This document shows positions 8,811-17,164 of a stretch of 64,000 bases of DNA, in pieces. The stretch is from the NCBI RefSeq assembly GCF_003065425.1, contig NZ_CP026949.1, positions 806,001 to 870,000 of the forward strand, written 5' to 3'. Below the pieces are notes generated by a model, which saw only the letters and a list, made by a program, of their open reading frames with translations, searched no databases and was not told where the DNA came from. Made by a program: the position numbers and the translations under genes. The DNA comes from Mycetocola zhujimingii. Its GTDB lineage: Bacteria > Actinomycetota > Actinomycetes > Actinomycetales > Microbacteriaceae. Numbering within the stretch: the stretch's first letter is position 1; each line of letters begins with the position of its first letter.

Positions 8811-10095
8811 GCGCGATGTACCGGTCAGCGAGGGCCGGCGGCAGCTCCTCGGGGGAGGCCGTCACCACCTCGGCGCCAAGCTGGCGCACGGCAGCAGACA
8901 CACGCGCGACGTCGAGAAGAGCCCGCTCGGCTGCCGCAGCCAGATAGATCTCGTCGCGGTTGCCCCTGGTTTGGCTCGCTTCGAGCGCAAAGGGATCGGT
9001 GACGGATGCCACGACGACCGTGTGGCGCGCCGTTAACTGTGGCAGAACCGAGAGCAGCCCCGTCGACGCCCCCGGCGCATCGATCGAGGTCAGAAGAACG
9101 ACGAGGGAGCGCTGGGTGGTGATGGTGCGCACCTGGCCTGGCACCGCCTTCCAGTCCATTTCGAGCAGCTCGGGATCGATCCCCGCCATGGTGTCGACGA
9201 GCTTCGACAGGAGGTCGGCCCCTGTCGCCCCCTGCACGCGCCCGCGGACGCGCCTGTCGTACGCGACGAAGTCGACCCGGTCACCCGCCCGGGTGGCGAG
9301 TGCCGCGAGCAGCAGTGAGGCTTCGAATGCCGTGTCGATTCGCGGCTCGTCGGCCACCCGCACCGCCGAGGTCCTGCCGGTGTCGAGAACGATCACCACG
9401 CGCCGGTCGCGTTCGGGTCGCCACGTGCGCACAACGACATCGCGCCTTCGAGCCGTAGCGCGCCAGTCGATCGATCGCACATCGTCACCGCGCACATACT
9501 CGCGCAGCGAATCGAACTCGGTTCCCTGGCCGCGGACCATGACGCTCGTCGCACCGTCGAGTTCACGCAGTCGCGCCAGCCGCGATGGGAGGTGCTTGCG
9601 GGCATGGAACGGCGGGAGCACGCGAATCCGGCCGGGCGAGGAAAGTGTCGCCTGGCGGGCCGCAAGCCCCAGGGGTCCCCGCGAACGCACGGTGACCTGC
9701 TCGACCCGTCGTTCTCCGCGACGCGAAGGGGTGAGTTGCACCGTGATGAGCCGCCGTTCGCCGGGGGGAATGGTGACCTTCGCGCGGTTCGTCGCGGGTC
9801 CCGCTGACGGCTGCCAGGCATCCCGCACCGTGGCCCTGAGCGTACGTCGGCCCCGGTTCGTGAGGTAGAGCTCACTCGTGACGCTCTCGCCCAGGCGGGT
9901 GCGTGAGGGCAGGGACCTCGAGGTCGAAACCTGGCGGGGGGATGCCGCGAGCACGAGATCGATGACGGCCGCGAGCAGGCAGAACACCAGCCACAGCCCG
10001 AGCACCACACCCGGTTCGCCGGTAATCGAGCCGAGCACGATCACCGGAACGACGCCCAGTGCGACGAGCGCGACGAACCTCCCCGAGATGGTCAT
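8788..10095 (-). CDS. DUF58 domain-containing protein (vWA-like)
   Basis: A protein of 435 residues. Two N-terminal membrane helices (residues 7-50) are followed by a beta-rich middle and the DUF58 core with GTEFDSLREYVRGDDVRSIDWRATARR at about residues 190-220. The vWA-like fold that follows starts RDRRVVIVLDTGRTS, where D-x-G-R-T-S stands in for the MIDAS DxSxS. DUF58 proteins work with MoxR AAA+ ATPases, which are chaperone-like enzymes. The start codon abuts the moxR stop with no gap, so the two are co-transcribed and probably form one complex. Confidence 0.88.
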   Translation of the reverse strand: MTISGRFVALVALGVVPVIVLGSITGEPGVVLGLWLVFCLLAAVIDLVLAASPRQVSTSRSLPSRTRLGESVTSELYLTNRGRRTLRATVRDAWQPSAGPATNRAKVTIPPGERRLITVQLTPSRRGERRVEQVTVRSRGPLGLAARQATLSSPGRIRVLPPFHARKHLPSRLARLRELDGATSVMVRGQGTEFDSLREYVRGDDVRSIDWRATARRRDVVVRTWRPERDRRVVIVLDTGRTSAVRVADEPRIDTAFEASLLLAALATRAGDRVDFVAYDRRVRGRVQGATGADLLSKLVDTMAGIDPELLEMDWKAVPGQVRTITTQRSLVVLLTSIDAPGASTGLLSVLPQLTARHTVVVASVTDPFALEASQTRGNRDEIYLAAAAERALLDVARVSAAVRQLGAEVVTASPEELPPALADRYIALKAAGRL

Positions 10096-11181
10096 TTAGA
10101 TCGGGACCTGCACCTGCGTGAGGATCGAGCGCAGGATGGCGTCGGATGCGACACCCTCGAGCTCTGCCTCCGGCCGGAGCTGGAGCCGGTGCCGCCAGAC
10201 CGGAAGCACCATGGCCTGCACGTGGTCGGGGGTGACCGAGGGATAACCGCTGAGCCAGGCCCATGCCTTCGCCGCAGCGAGCAGCGCCGTTGTTCCACGG
10301 GGGCTCACGCCCATCCGCACGCTCGGACTCTGCCGGGTCGCCCGTGCGAGGTCGACGACGTAGCCGAGCACGTCGGCAGACACCCCGGTGGCAGCAGCGG
10401 CACGCTGGGCATCGGCGAGATCGTCGGCGCCGAGCACGGCGGTGACGCCGGCGGCGGAGAGGTCGCGCGGGTTGAAACCGGCGGCGTGTCGGCGAAGAAC
10501 CTCGACCTCGAGTTCGCGCTCGGGGATGTCGAGGACGAGTTTCAGCAGGAACCTGTCGAGCTGGGCCTCCGGCAGCGTGTAGGTGCCCTCGTACTCGATC
10601 GGGTTCATGGTGGCGGCGACCATGAACGGGGTGGGGAGCGGCTGGGTGACCCCGTCGACGCTCACCTGGCGCTCTTCCATCGACTCGAGCAGCGATGACT
10701 GGGTTTTCGGGGGAGTCCTGTTGATCTCGTCAGCGAGGAGGATGTTCGTGAAGACGGGGCCGCGGCGGAACTCGAACTCGCCGCCCTTCGCGTCGTAGAT
10801 GAGTGATCCTGTAACGTCACCTGGCATCAGGTCCGGCGTGAACTGCACGCGCTTCGTGTCGAGGTCGAGCGCGGAACTCACCGTGCGGACGAGCAGCGTT
10901 TTCGCGACGCCAGGGACGCCTTCGAGCAGAACATGGCCCTTCGCCAGCAGCGCGATGATGAGACCGGTAACCGCCGCCTCCTGCCCGACAACGCTCTTGG
11001 CGACCTCGCGCCGCACCTGAACGAGTTTCTCCCTGAGCTCGGCGACCCGCGCCGGCTCGCCCTGCGTCGGCGTGCCGTCGCCCGCGAGGGGATACGGGTT
11101 CGGTGGCACCGGAGCACCCTCGTGCTCGATGCGGGGCTGCTGCGGGTACTGGTGGCCCTCGACTGGCTGCTGCTGTGACAT
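10096..11181 (-). CDS. MoxR family AAA+ ATPase
   Basis: A protein of 361 residues. A Pro/Gln-rich N terminus of about 45 residues precedes the AAA core. Walker A is GVPGVAKTLLVRT, Walker B is ILLADEINRTPPKTQSSLLESM, sensor 1 lies near MVAATMNPIEYEGTY, and the C-terminal lid domain has SPRGTTALLAAAKAWAW. MoxR ATPases act as chaperones that insert cofactors or mature partner proteins, usually with vWA/DUF58 proteins. Gene order DUF4350-moxR-DUF58 on one strand matches the conserved actinobacterial cluster. Confidence 0.93.
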   Translation of the reverse strand: MSQQQPVEGHQYPQQPRIEHEGAPVPPNPYPLAGDGTPTQGEPARVAELREKLVQVRREVAKSVVGQEAAVTGLIIALLAKGHVLLEGVPGVAKTLLVRTVSSALDLDTKRVQFTPDLMPGDVTGSLIYDAKGGEFEFRRGPVFTNILLADEINRTPPKTQSSLLESMEERQVSVDGVTQPLPTPFMVAATMNPIEYEGTYTLPEAQLDRFLLKLVLDIPERELEVEVLRRHAAGFNPRDLSAAGVTAVLGADDLADAQRAAAATGVSADVLGYVVDLARATRQSPSVRMGVSPRGTTALLAAAKAWAWLSGYPSVTPDHVQAMVLPVWRHRLQLRPEAELEGVASDAILRSILTQVQVPI

Positions 11182-11249
11182 CTGAGTTCTGCTTCCGGTT
11201 TCGAGTGGGGATCTGTCGGAATGGCGGCGGCACGATCGCCGCCTCCACG

Positions 11250-12485
11250 TTACGACGGGCGGGCGGGTGGTCGCGGGCTCACGGCGGCAGCCGTTGCCCG
11301 CTCGAGTTCAGCAAGAGCATCGGAGATCGCGACAACGTCACGCTCCGAGGTCGGCACGGTGTCGACGAGGATGCCGCGGACCTGGTCGCGAGGACGCGAG
11401 AGCAGCGTCGCAGCGGCATCCGCCACCTCGTACACCGTCGCGTGCCTGGAGAGGCCGAGTACCCCGCCGAGGCGCGCCGTTGCACCCATCCTCAGCGCAT
11501 CGACCGCGCGCGTCCGTGCAGACACGCGCTGGTACAGCCGCGCCCTGCCCTCGAGCGTTTCACCGGCGGGCACCGTCACAGGGAGGTCCTCAGCGACGAG
11601 CGGACCGAACCGGCGCCCGCGCCAGAACATGGCGACCAGCGCCGTGATCGCGAGGAGAGACGTGGTGGGAACGAGCCAGATCGGGGTCAGTTCGGCGATA
11701 TTGGGCGGGCCGGATGTTTCGACGTCGGCAATAGTGGGCAGGTACCAGACGAGCCGCTCGGTCTCGCCGAGCAACCCGAGCGCGAGGGCGGCATTGCCGT
11801 TCTCGATCACCCTGTCATTGCTGAGCAGGTCGACAGGTCCAACGAGGGTCAGCGTTCCGTTCTCGGTCGGCAACTGGACCACGCCGAAACCGTCGGTGTC
11901 GGCGGGGAAGCAGCCGACGGCATCCGATTCGCCGGTGATCCGGAACGTGGCGCCGGCACTGATGCTCCCCGCCCGTTCGGCCGCGGGAACGTCACACTCC
12001 GCCGTCAACGCGATCGACTCGTCGCTCACGCCCGCGGCGAACACGCCGGGAGAGACCGACTGGAGCTGGGTGAAGGTGGGGCCGAGCATCACTACCGAAT
12101 CCGCGGTGCTGACGAGATCGAACAGCCGCGCGTCGGAGAGGTAACCGGACGGGTCGAAGACGGCGAGGGTGGTGCCGGCCTGGTCGGACTCCGCTATCGC
12201 CTCACCGAACGACTCCGGAAGCAGCACGTCGACACCCTGGCTTCGCAGGACCTCGGCGGTGGCTTTCGCCCCGGTTGGCGCCGCGTTCGCCGGGTCGAGT
12301 TCGATTCCACTCGATGTGCCGCCCCGCGTGAGCATGAGCGTGGCGACGACGACGGCCGAAACCAGGGCGACCCCGATCCAGAACACCGAGCGCCTGAGCA
12401 CTGTGCGGGCGAGGGGCGTCGTCACCTGATCGCCGACGGATGCCGCGGCGTGCGCTGTGCGCTCCTTCAGGTCGTTGGCCGTCAC
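11250..12485 (-). CDS. DUF4350 domain-containing membrane protein
   Basis: A protein of 411 residues. One membrane helix lies near residues 30-52 and another near 275-295 (LVPTTSLLAITALVAMFW). Between them is the DUF4350 region (NAAPTGAKATAEVLRSQGVDVLLP, then a Rossmann-like segment TLAVFDPSGYLSDARL). A cytoplasmic C-terminal helical domain has ARTRAVDALRMGATARLGGVLG. The family resembles ABC-linked DUF4350 proteins without ATPase motifs. The GTG start overlaps the preceding stop by 4 bases (GTGA), which shows translational coupling to the DUF4129 gene. It probably serves the MoxR/DUF58 complex (inference). Confidence 0.82.
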   Translation of the reverse strand: MTANDLKERTAHAAASVGDQVTTPLARTVLRRSVFWIGVALVSAVVVATLMLTRGGTSSGIELDPANAAPTGAKATAEVLRSQGVDVLLPESFGEAIAESDQAGTTLAVFDPSGYLSDARLFDLVSTADSVVMLGPTFTQLQSVSPGVFAAGVSDESIALTAECDVPAAERAGSISAGATFRITGESDAVGCFPADTDGFGVVQLPTENGTLTLVGPVDLLSNDRVIENGNAALALGLLGETERLVWYLPTIADVETSGPPNIAELTPIWLVPTTSLLAITALVAMFWRGRRFGPLVAEDLPVTVPAGETLEGRARLYQRVSARTRAVDALRMGATARLGGVLGLSRHATVYEVADAAATLLSRPRDQVRGILVDTVPTSERDVVAISDALAELERATAAAVSPRPPARPS

Positions 12486-13186
12486 GCGTGGCTCTCCTCG
12501 CTGACGGCCTCAAGCCGGGCCGGCGTGCGCGCGTCGAGTTCGTCGTCGAGTGCCGCGAGGTGCCGGTACTCTTCCGCGGTGCCCTCCGCGCCGAGATAAC
12601 GGACGCCGTCAAACATCCGTGCGGCGTCGGCGAGCCGGAGGCGCGCGTCGGGAAAGGCGTCGGCGGCTCGCTCGGCGAAGTCGTGTGCTGTTGTGCCGGG
12701 TGAGACGAAGACCACGGTGCGCTCGGTGAGGCTCCTGGCGATGGCCCTGAACCGGTCCCGGATGGCGGCCGTCCAGTCGCCTGCCGCAGCTGACCGGTCC
12801 GACGCCTCCCGCAATTCGTCGGCAGATCGGGTGTCATCGTCACCGAACAGGCCGCTCAACGCTGTGCTTCTGCGGTTGAGTCGCGGGACGCCCCAGACCA
12901 GGAGGGCAACGACGATCGCGAGAATGACGGCGGCGACGATGGCGACAGGGACCCAGTCGGTCGGTACTGACTCTCCGGGCTGGAACAGGCGCCCGAGCCA
13001 GTCGAAAAACTGTTGCGAGAGCCGGTCGAAGAGGTTGGGTTGCGCCGCCGCATACTCAGGTTTGCTCAACTCTTCGATGAGCCAGTCCCGTGCCTCGGGC
13101 GCTGACGGATCGACGGGCACATCAGCCGTCAGATGCGGGATCTCGGCGAACCGGCCCGCGGCCACCGTGAGCCCGCCTAGGCCCAC
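12482..13186 (-). CDS. DUF4129 domain-containing membrane protein
   Basis: About 234 residues if translation starts at the GTG at 13186, which overlaps the preceding gene by 10 bases. The frame remains open further upstream, but that part lies inside the preceding gene and has the composition of an out-of-frame reading. One membrane helix (VAIVAAVILAIVVALLVWGV, about residues 70-90) precedes the C-terminal DUF4129 domain (RFRAIARSLTERTVVFVSPGTTAHDFA, with AARMFDGVRYLG near the end). The domain is common in transglutaminase-like and MoxR-cluster proteins. The exact start is uncertain. Confidence 0.75.
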   Translation of the reverse strand: MGLGGLTVAAGRFAEIPHLTADVPVDPSAPEARDWLIEELSKPEYAAAQPNLFDRLSQQFFDWLGRLFQPGESVPTDWVPVAIVAAVILAIVVALLVWGVPRLNRRSTALSGLFGDDDTRSADELREASDRSAAAGDWTAAIRDRFRAIARSLTERTVVFVSPGTTAHDFAERAADAFPDARLRLADAARMFDGVRYLGAEGTAEEYRHLAALDDELDARTPARLEAVSEESHA

Positions 13187-14577
13187 GGCGATCCCGAACC
13201 GGTCCCTGCCTGCGCCTGGGGCGGGTTTGTGCCGACGAGATAGGGGTCTTCGACCGTGTGATCGCCCGTCTGCCGCGCCTCGACGAACCGGATGAGCTCG
13301 AGATCGAGCCCTTCCTTGCGCATCCGAAGGTCGACATAGATGAGGGCGATCGCCGCAGACGAGACGACAGAGGTGATCGAACCGATCAGGAGCGAGAGGA
13401 CGATCATGACCACGTAGAGCAGGATCGGACCGATCCAGCTCTCCGCCGACGTGCCGGTCGGGTCGATCGCCGAGACGGCCATGATGTAGAGGAAGCTGAT
13501 CGGGCTGATGACGATCTGCGACACGGTGCCGACGATGAAGGCGATGAGGTACTGCACGCCGAGGGTACGCCAGAAGTAGCCGTCGGTGAGGCGCCAGGAC
13601 CGCCGGATCGCGGCGACCATCGTCGCCCGCTCGAGCACGATGATGCTCGGAACTATCGACAGCTTGATGCTCACCCACACCCCGACAACGACGAGGGCAA
13701 TAGCGGCGAGGATCGCGAGGATGATGCCGGCTGCGACGAACCCGCCGCCGAGGACGACGAGGAGCCAGACGATCCCGACGATGACAGCGACGACGGCCAG
13801 GACCGCTCCGGTTGCGACGAGGACCCAGAGCAACAGGCTGCCAAGGCGGGGCCAGGTTGCCTTCCACACGGCCTTGAGCGTGAGCTTCTCGCCGAGGGTT
13901 GCGCGCGCGACCTCGGTGACAATTACGCCCTGAAGGAACACTGTTCCGACGAGGGTGATGAGGAACGGGACGAGGGAACCGATGATGATGCCGGCAATCC
14001 CGCCAGCGGCGACAGCATCCTGGTCCTCGGGCGCAGCGGCGGTGATGCGCGAGATGAAGAAGAAGGTGATCACGCCGATGACGAGAAGGCTGATGATGAC
14101 GGTGACGGCCTGCACGAGGAGCGCGCTGCCGAACGTTGCCTTCGGGTTGCGCTTGAGGGCAAGGAACGGCGCGGAGAGCAGGGTGCCGAATCCCAGGGGG
14201 CGAAGCGGGATCAGCCCCGGTTTGGGGGGAGGGGTCCACCCGGGCTGCGCGAACTGCGGTGCACCGTACGGATTCTGGCCGTACCCCGGCTGGGCCGGCG
14301 CCTGGCCGTATGGGTTCTGGCCGTAGGGCGACTGGCCGTACTGATTGCCCTGGCCAGAGCCGTTTGGAGGGTATCCGTTGGGATCGTAACCATTGGGGTT
14401 GTGAGCATTGGGGTTGTACCCGTTTGGCGCGGCTGGCTGCTGCGGCTGCGCGGGCTGCTGGGGCTGGCCGTATGGGGGCGCCGGCTGTTGCTCGGCGGGA
14501 GGCGGAGTGACCCGCTCGCCGTAGCGTGGAGGCTCCTCAGGCTGCCCCGGCGCTTGCCAATTCTGGTCGTTAGTCAC
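13177..14577 (-). CDS. Glycerophosphoryl diester phosphodiesterase membrane-domain protein with low-complexity N terminus
   Basis: A protein of 466 residues. Residues 1-125 are Pro/Gln/Asn/Gly/Tyr-rich, with repeated NPNGYDPNGY-like and YGQNPYG units, and are probably disordered and cytoplasmic. Residues 130-440 carry about six to seven membrane segments with GFGTLLSAPFLALKRNPKATFG at the start, typical of the GPDPase membrane domain (PF10110). The catalytic GDPD domain is absent, so hydrolase activity is not expected. The GTG start has GGAGGGG nine bases upstream. It leads the DUF4129/DUF4350/MoxR/DUF58 operon and is divergent from mtrA. Confidence 0.8.
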   Translation of the reverse strand: MTNDQNWQAPGQPEEPPRYGERVTPPPAEQQPAPPYGQPQQPAQPQQPAAPNGYNPNAHNPNGYDPNGYPPNGSGQGNQYGQSPYGQNPYGQAPAQPGYGQNPYGAPQFAQPGWTPPPKPGLIPLRPLGFGTLLSAPFLALKRNPKATFGSALLVQAVTVIISLLVIGVITFFFISRITAAAPEDQDAVAAGGIAGIIIGSLVPFLITLVGTVFLQGVIVTEVARATLGEKLTLKAVWKATWPRLGSLLLWVLVATGAVLAVVAVIVGIVWLLVVLGGGFVAAGIILAILAAIALVVVGVWVSIKLSIVPSIIVLERATMVAAIRRSWRLTDGYFWRTLGVQYLIAFIVGTVSQIVISPISFLYIMAVSAIDPTGTSAESWIGPILLYVVMIVLSLLIGSITSVVSSAAIALIYVDLRMRKEGLDLELIRFVEARQTGDHTVEDPYLVGTNPPQAQAGTGSGSPWA

Positions 14578-14765
14578 TCAGCGGCCCCTCCGTCGCGAAA
14601 ACATGCCGTGCTCATCGTGGCACATCTGATCGGCGCGCCGCGAACCATACTCCGATCGGCCGAAATCCGTGCAAAACGCAAAGTCCCCGGCCGGAGCCAG
14701 TAATCTGTTCGAGTACCCATGGCTGTCGTCCCCCCGCGTCAGCCGAAGAAACGAGAACGAGGCGT
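14578..14765. promoter_or_regulatory. Divergent intergenic region before mtrA
   Basis: This 188-base gap separates the membrane-protein operon (minus) from mtrA (plus). It must hold both promoters. I could not single out a convincing -10 box or MtrA-type direct repeat by eye, and no small ORF is evident. Confidence 0.4.
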
Positions 14766-15449
14766 ATGAACGCACGGATCCTGGTTGTCGACGACGACAC
14801 AGCACTGGCCGAGATGATCGGCATTGTGCTGCGAACCGAAGGGTTTGAGCCCCACTTCTGCGCCGACGGCAGTGGCGCCGTTGCCGCTTTCCACGAGGTC
14901 AAGCCCGACCTTGTGCTTCTTGACCTGATGCTTCCCGGCATCGACGGCATCGAGGTATGTACCCGCATCCGCTCTGAATCCGGCGTGCCGATCATCATGC
15001 TGACGGCGAAAACCGACACCGCCGATGTGGTCAAGGGACTGGAGTCCGGCGCTGACGACTACATGGTGAAGCCGTTCAACCCCAAAGAACTCGTCGCTCG
15101 AATCCGGACCCGTCTCAGGCCGACCCCCCAGCAGGCGCAGGACACCCTGCAGATCGGTGACCTCGTCGTCGACGTCGCCGGACACGAAGTGCGCCGCGGC
15201 GATGTGCCCATCAACCTCACCCCCCTCGAGTTCGACCTGCTGCTCACACTGGCATCCAAGCCGCAACAGGTCTTCACCCGCGAGATGCTTCTCGAGCAGG
15301 TGTGGGGCTATCACTACAAGGCCGACACCCGCCTCGTCAATGTGCACGTCCAGAGGCTCAGGGCAAAGGTCGAGTTCGATCCGGATAACCCACGCATCGT
15401 CATGACTGTTCGCGGCGTCGGCTATCGCGCCGGCTCCGGTGCCGTCTAG
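14766..15449 (+). CDS. mtrA: Response regulator MtrA (OmpR/PhoB family)
   Basis: A protein of 227 residues. Its receiver domain has the acidic pair in ILVVDDDTALAEMIG, the phosphoacceptor Asp53 in LVLLDLMLPGIDG, and Lys in MVKPFNPKELVARI. The winged-helix output domain covers roughly residues 130-225 (LTPLEFDLLLTLASKP, DTRLVNVHVQRLRAKVE, GVGYRAG). In mycobacteria and corynebacteria MtrA is essential or central for cell-wall remodelling, division and osmotic response. Immediate linkage to mtrB and lpqB confirms the assignment. mtrB starts 8 bases after the mtrA stop. Confidence 0.97.
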   Translation: MNARILVVDDDTALAEMIGIVLRTEGFEPHFCADGSGAVAAFHEVKPDLVLLDLMLPGIDGIEVCTRIRSESGVPIIMLTAKTDTADVVKGLESGADDYMVKPFNPKELVARIRTRLRPTPQQAQDTLQIGDLVVDVAGHEVRRGDVPINLTPLEFDLLLTLASKPQQVFTREMLLEQVWGYHYKADTRLVNVHVQRLRAKVEFDPDNPRIVMTVRGVGYRAGSGAV

Positions 15450-15457
15450 AGCGCTTC

Positions 15458-17164
15458 ATGGTGTTCAGCCGGGAAACTGACGAGCAGGGCCAGGGCCATT
15501 CGGGAGTGAACACCGGTGTCGCAGGTGCCAGGTTCGCCAATTGGAGAACCTGGCCATCGCGGGTGGCAAGGTCGTGGCGTCGATCGCTGCAGTTCCGCAC
15601 GGTCATTGTGACGCTCGGTCTCTCCCTGGCTGCGGTGCTGATCTCCAGCGTGTACATGTCGCTCTCCATCGGCAACGACCTCTTTTCCTCCCGTGTCGAC
15701 CAGGTCCAGCAGGACTCCTTCCGCGCGACGACAGCGGCTCAGAACATCCTCGATTCGTCGAGCGACCAGGACCGTGCCGGCATCCAGGAACTGATGAGCG
15801 CGGCACGCACCGAGATCGCCAGGACGTCGAGCTCGACGCTCATCGCCGGTTACCGGACCCCCGGCCAGCAGGCGAGCGCAGCGGCCCCGCAGGATTTCGA
15901 GAGCCCGCAGCTGAACGGCGTCATCAGCGACGCGCTCAGGGCGAGCGTGCAGAAGAACCCCGACGAACAGTGGTGGCAGTCAGTGTCGCTCCCGACGTCC
16001 GACGGTGGGACGGCGCCGGGAATCGTCGTCGGCACCGAGATCACTCTGCCGGAGGGCAGCAGGTACGAAATCTATATCGGATACAACCTCAGCGACACCG
16101 AAGAGACGCTGCTCTTTGTCCAGCGCACCCTGATCATCGGTGGACTCGCGCAGTTGCTGCTGCTCGGGTCGGTGGTGTGGGTTGTCGTTCGGCTGGTGGC
16201 CAACCCGATCCGGGTCGCGGCTGAGACCAGCCAGCAGCTCGCAGCGGGAGAGCTCGAAGTCCGCATCCCGGAGAGGGGCGAGGACGAACTGGCCACGCTC
16301 GCCCAGTCATTCAACGCGATGGCGGACAGCCTCCAGCTCCAGATCAAGGAACTCGCTGACCTGTCGCAGGTGCAGCAGCGATTCGTCTCCGACGTCTCGC
16401 ACGAGCTTCGAACGCCGCTGACAACGATCCGCCTCGCTGGAGACGTGCTGTACGACCAGCGCGAAACCTTCCCTCCCGCTATGGCCCGCACCACCGAGCT
16501 GCTGCACACCCAGACCCAGAGGTTCGAGATTCTTCTCGCCGACCTGCTCGAGATCTCGAGGTACGACGCCGGTTCCGTGCAACTGGAAATCGAACCATCC
16601 AGCCTCGTGCATCTCGCCGAAGATTCGATCGATGGCGTTGCCACGCTCGCCGAGCAAAAAGGGTCGGAGATCCGTCTCGTCGCTCCCGGCGGATATTCGC
16701 CCGTCGAAATGGACCCGCGGCGCATCCGGAGAGTCGTCCGCAACCTGCTCGGCAACGCCATCGAACACGGTGAGGGGCGCCCGATCATCGTCACCGTCGA
16801 CAGCAACGAGCGAGCCGTTGCGCTCACGGTACGCGACTACGGGCTCGGGATGACCGAGGCGGAGGCCGAACGCGTCTTTGACCGGTTCTGGCGCGCAGAC
16901 CCCTCCCGCAAACGGACGATCGGCGGAACGGGCCTCGGCCTCGCTATCGCTCTCGAAGATGCTCAGCTTCACGGCGGTACCCTTGACCTGTGGTCGCGCG
17001 TTGGCAAGGGATCCTGCTTCCGCCTGACCCTGCCAAGGGTGAGTGGTGGCAGCTTCACCGTCTCGCCCCTCCCGCTCCCGCCCGATGACGCCGAAGGTCC
17101 TGTCCCCGTGAATACACTGCCGACGACGGATGCCGATGACACGGCTCCAGGGGAGCGGTCATGA
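15458..17164 (+). CDS. mtrB: Sensor histidine kinase MtrB
   Basis: A protein of 568 residues with two membrane helices (about 48-70 and 225-250) flanking an extracytoplasmic sensor domain of roughly 150 residues. These are followed by HAMP (residues about 245-300), HisKA with the phospho-His in FVSDVSHELRTPLTTIRLAGD, and an ATPase domain with N box NLLGNAIEHGEG, G1 DYGLGMTEAEAERVF and G2 GGTGLGLAIA. It phosphorylates MtrA. The stop overlaps the lpqB start (ATGA), so kinase and lipoprotein are coupled. In M. tuberculosis LpqB interacts with MtrB and modulates its signalling. Confidence 0.96.
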   Translation: MVFSRETDEQGQGHSGVNTGVAGARFANWRTWPSRVARSWRRSLQFRTVIVTLGLSLAAVLISSVYMSLSIGNDLFSSRVDQVQQDSFRATTAAQNILDSSSDQDRAGIQELMSAARTEIARTSSSTLIAGYRTPGQQASAAAPQDFESPQLNGVISDALRASVQKNPDEQWWQSVSLPTSDGGTAPGIVVGTEITLPEGSRYEIYIGYNLSDTEETLLFVQRTLIIGGLAQLLLLGSVVWVVVRLVANPIRVAAETSQQLAAGELEVRIPERGEDELATLAQSFNAMADSLQLQIKELADLSQVQQRFVSDVSHELRTPLTTIRLAGDVLYDQRETFPPAMARTTELLHTQTQRFEILLADLLEISRYDAGSVQLEIEPSSLVHLAEDSIDGVATLAEQKGSEIRLVAPGGYSPVEMDPRRIRRVVRNLLGNAIEHGEGRPIIVTVDSNERAVALTVRDYGLGMTEAEAERVFDRFWRADPSRKRTIGGTGLGLAIALEDAQLHGGTLDLWSRVGKGSCFRLTLPRVSGGSFTVSPLPLPPDDAEGPVPVNTLPTTDADDTAPGERS

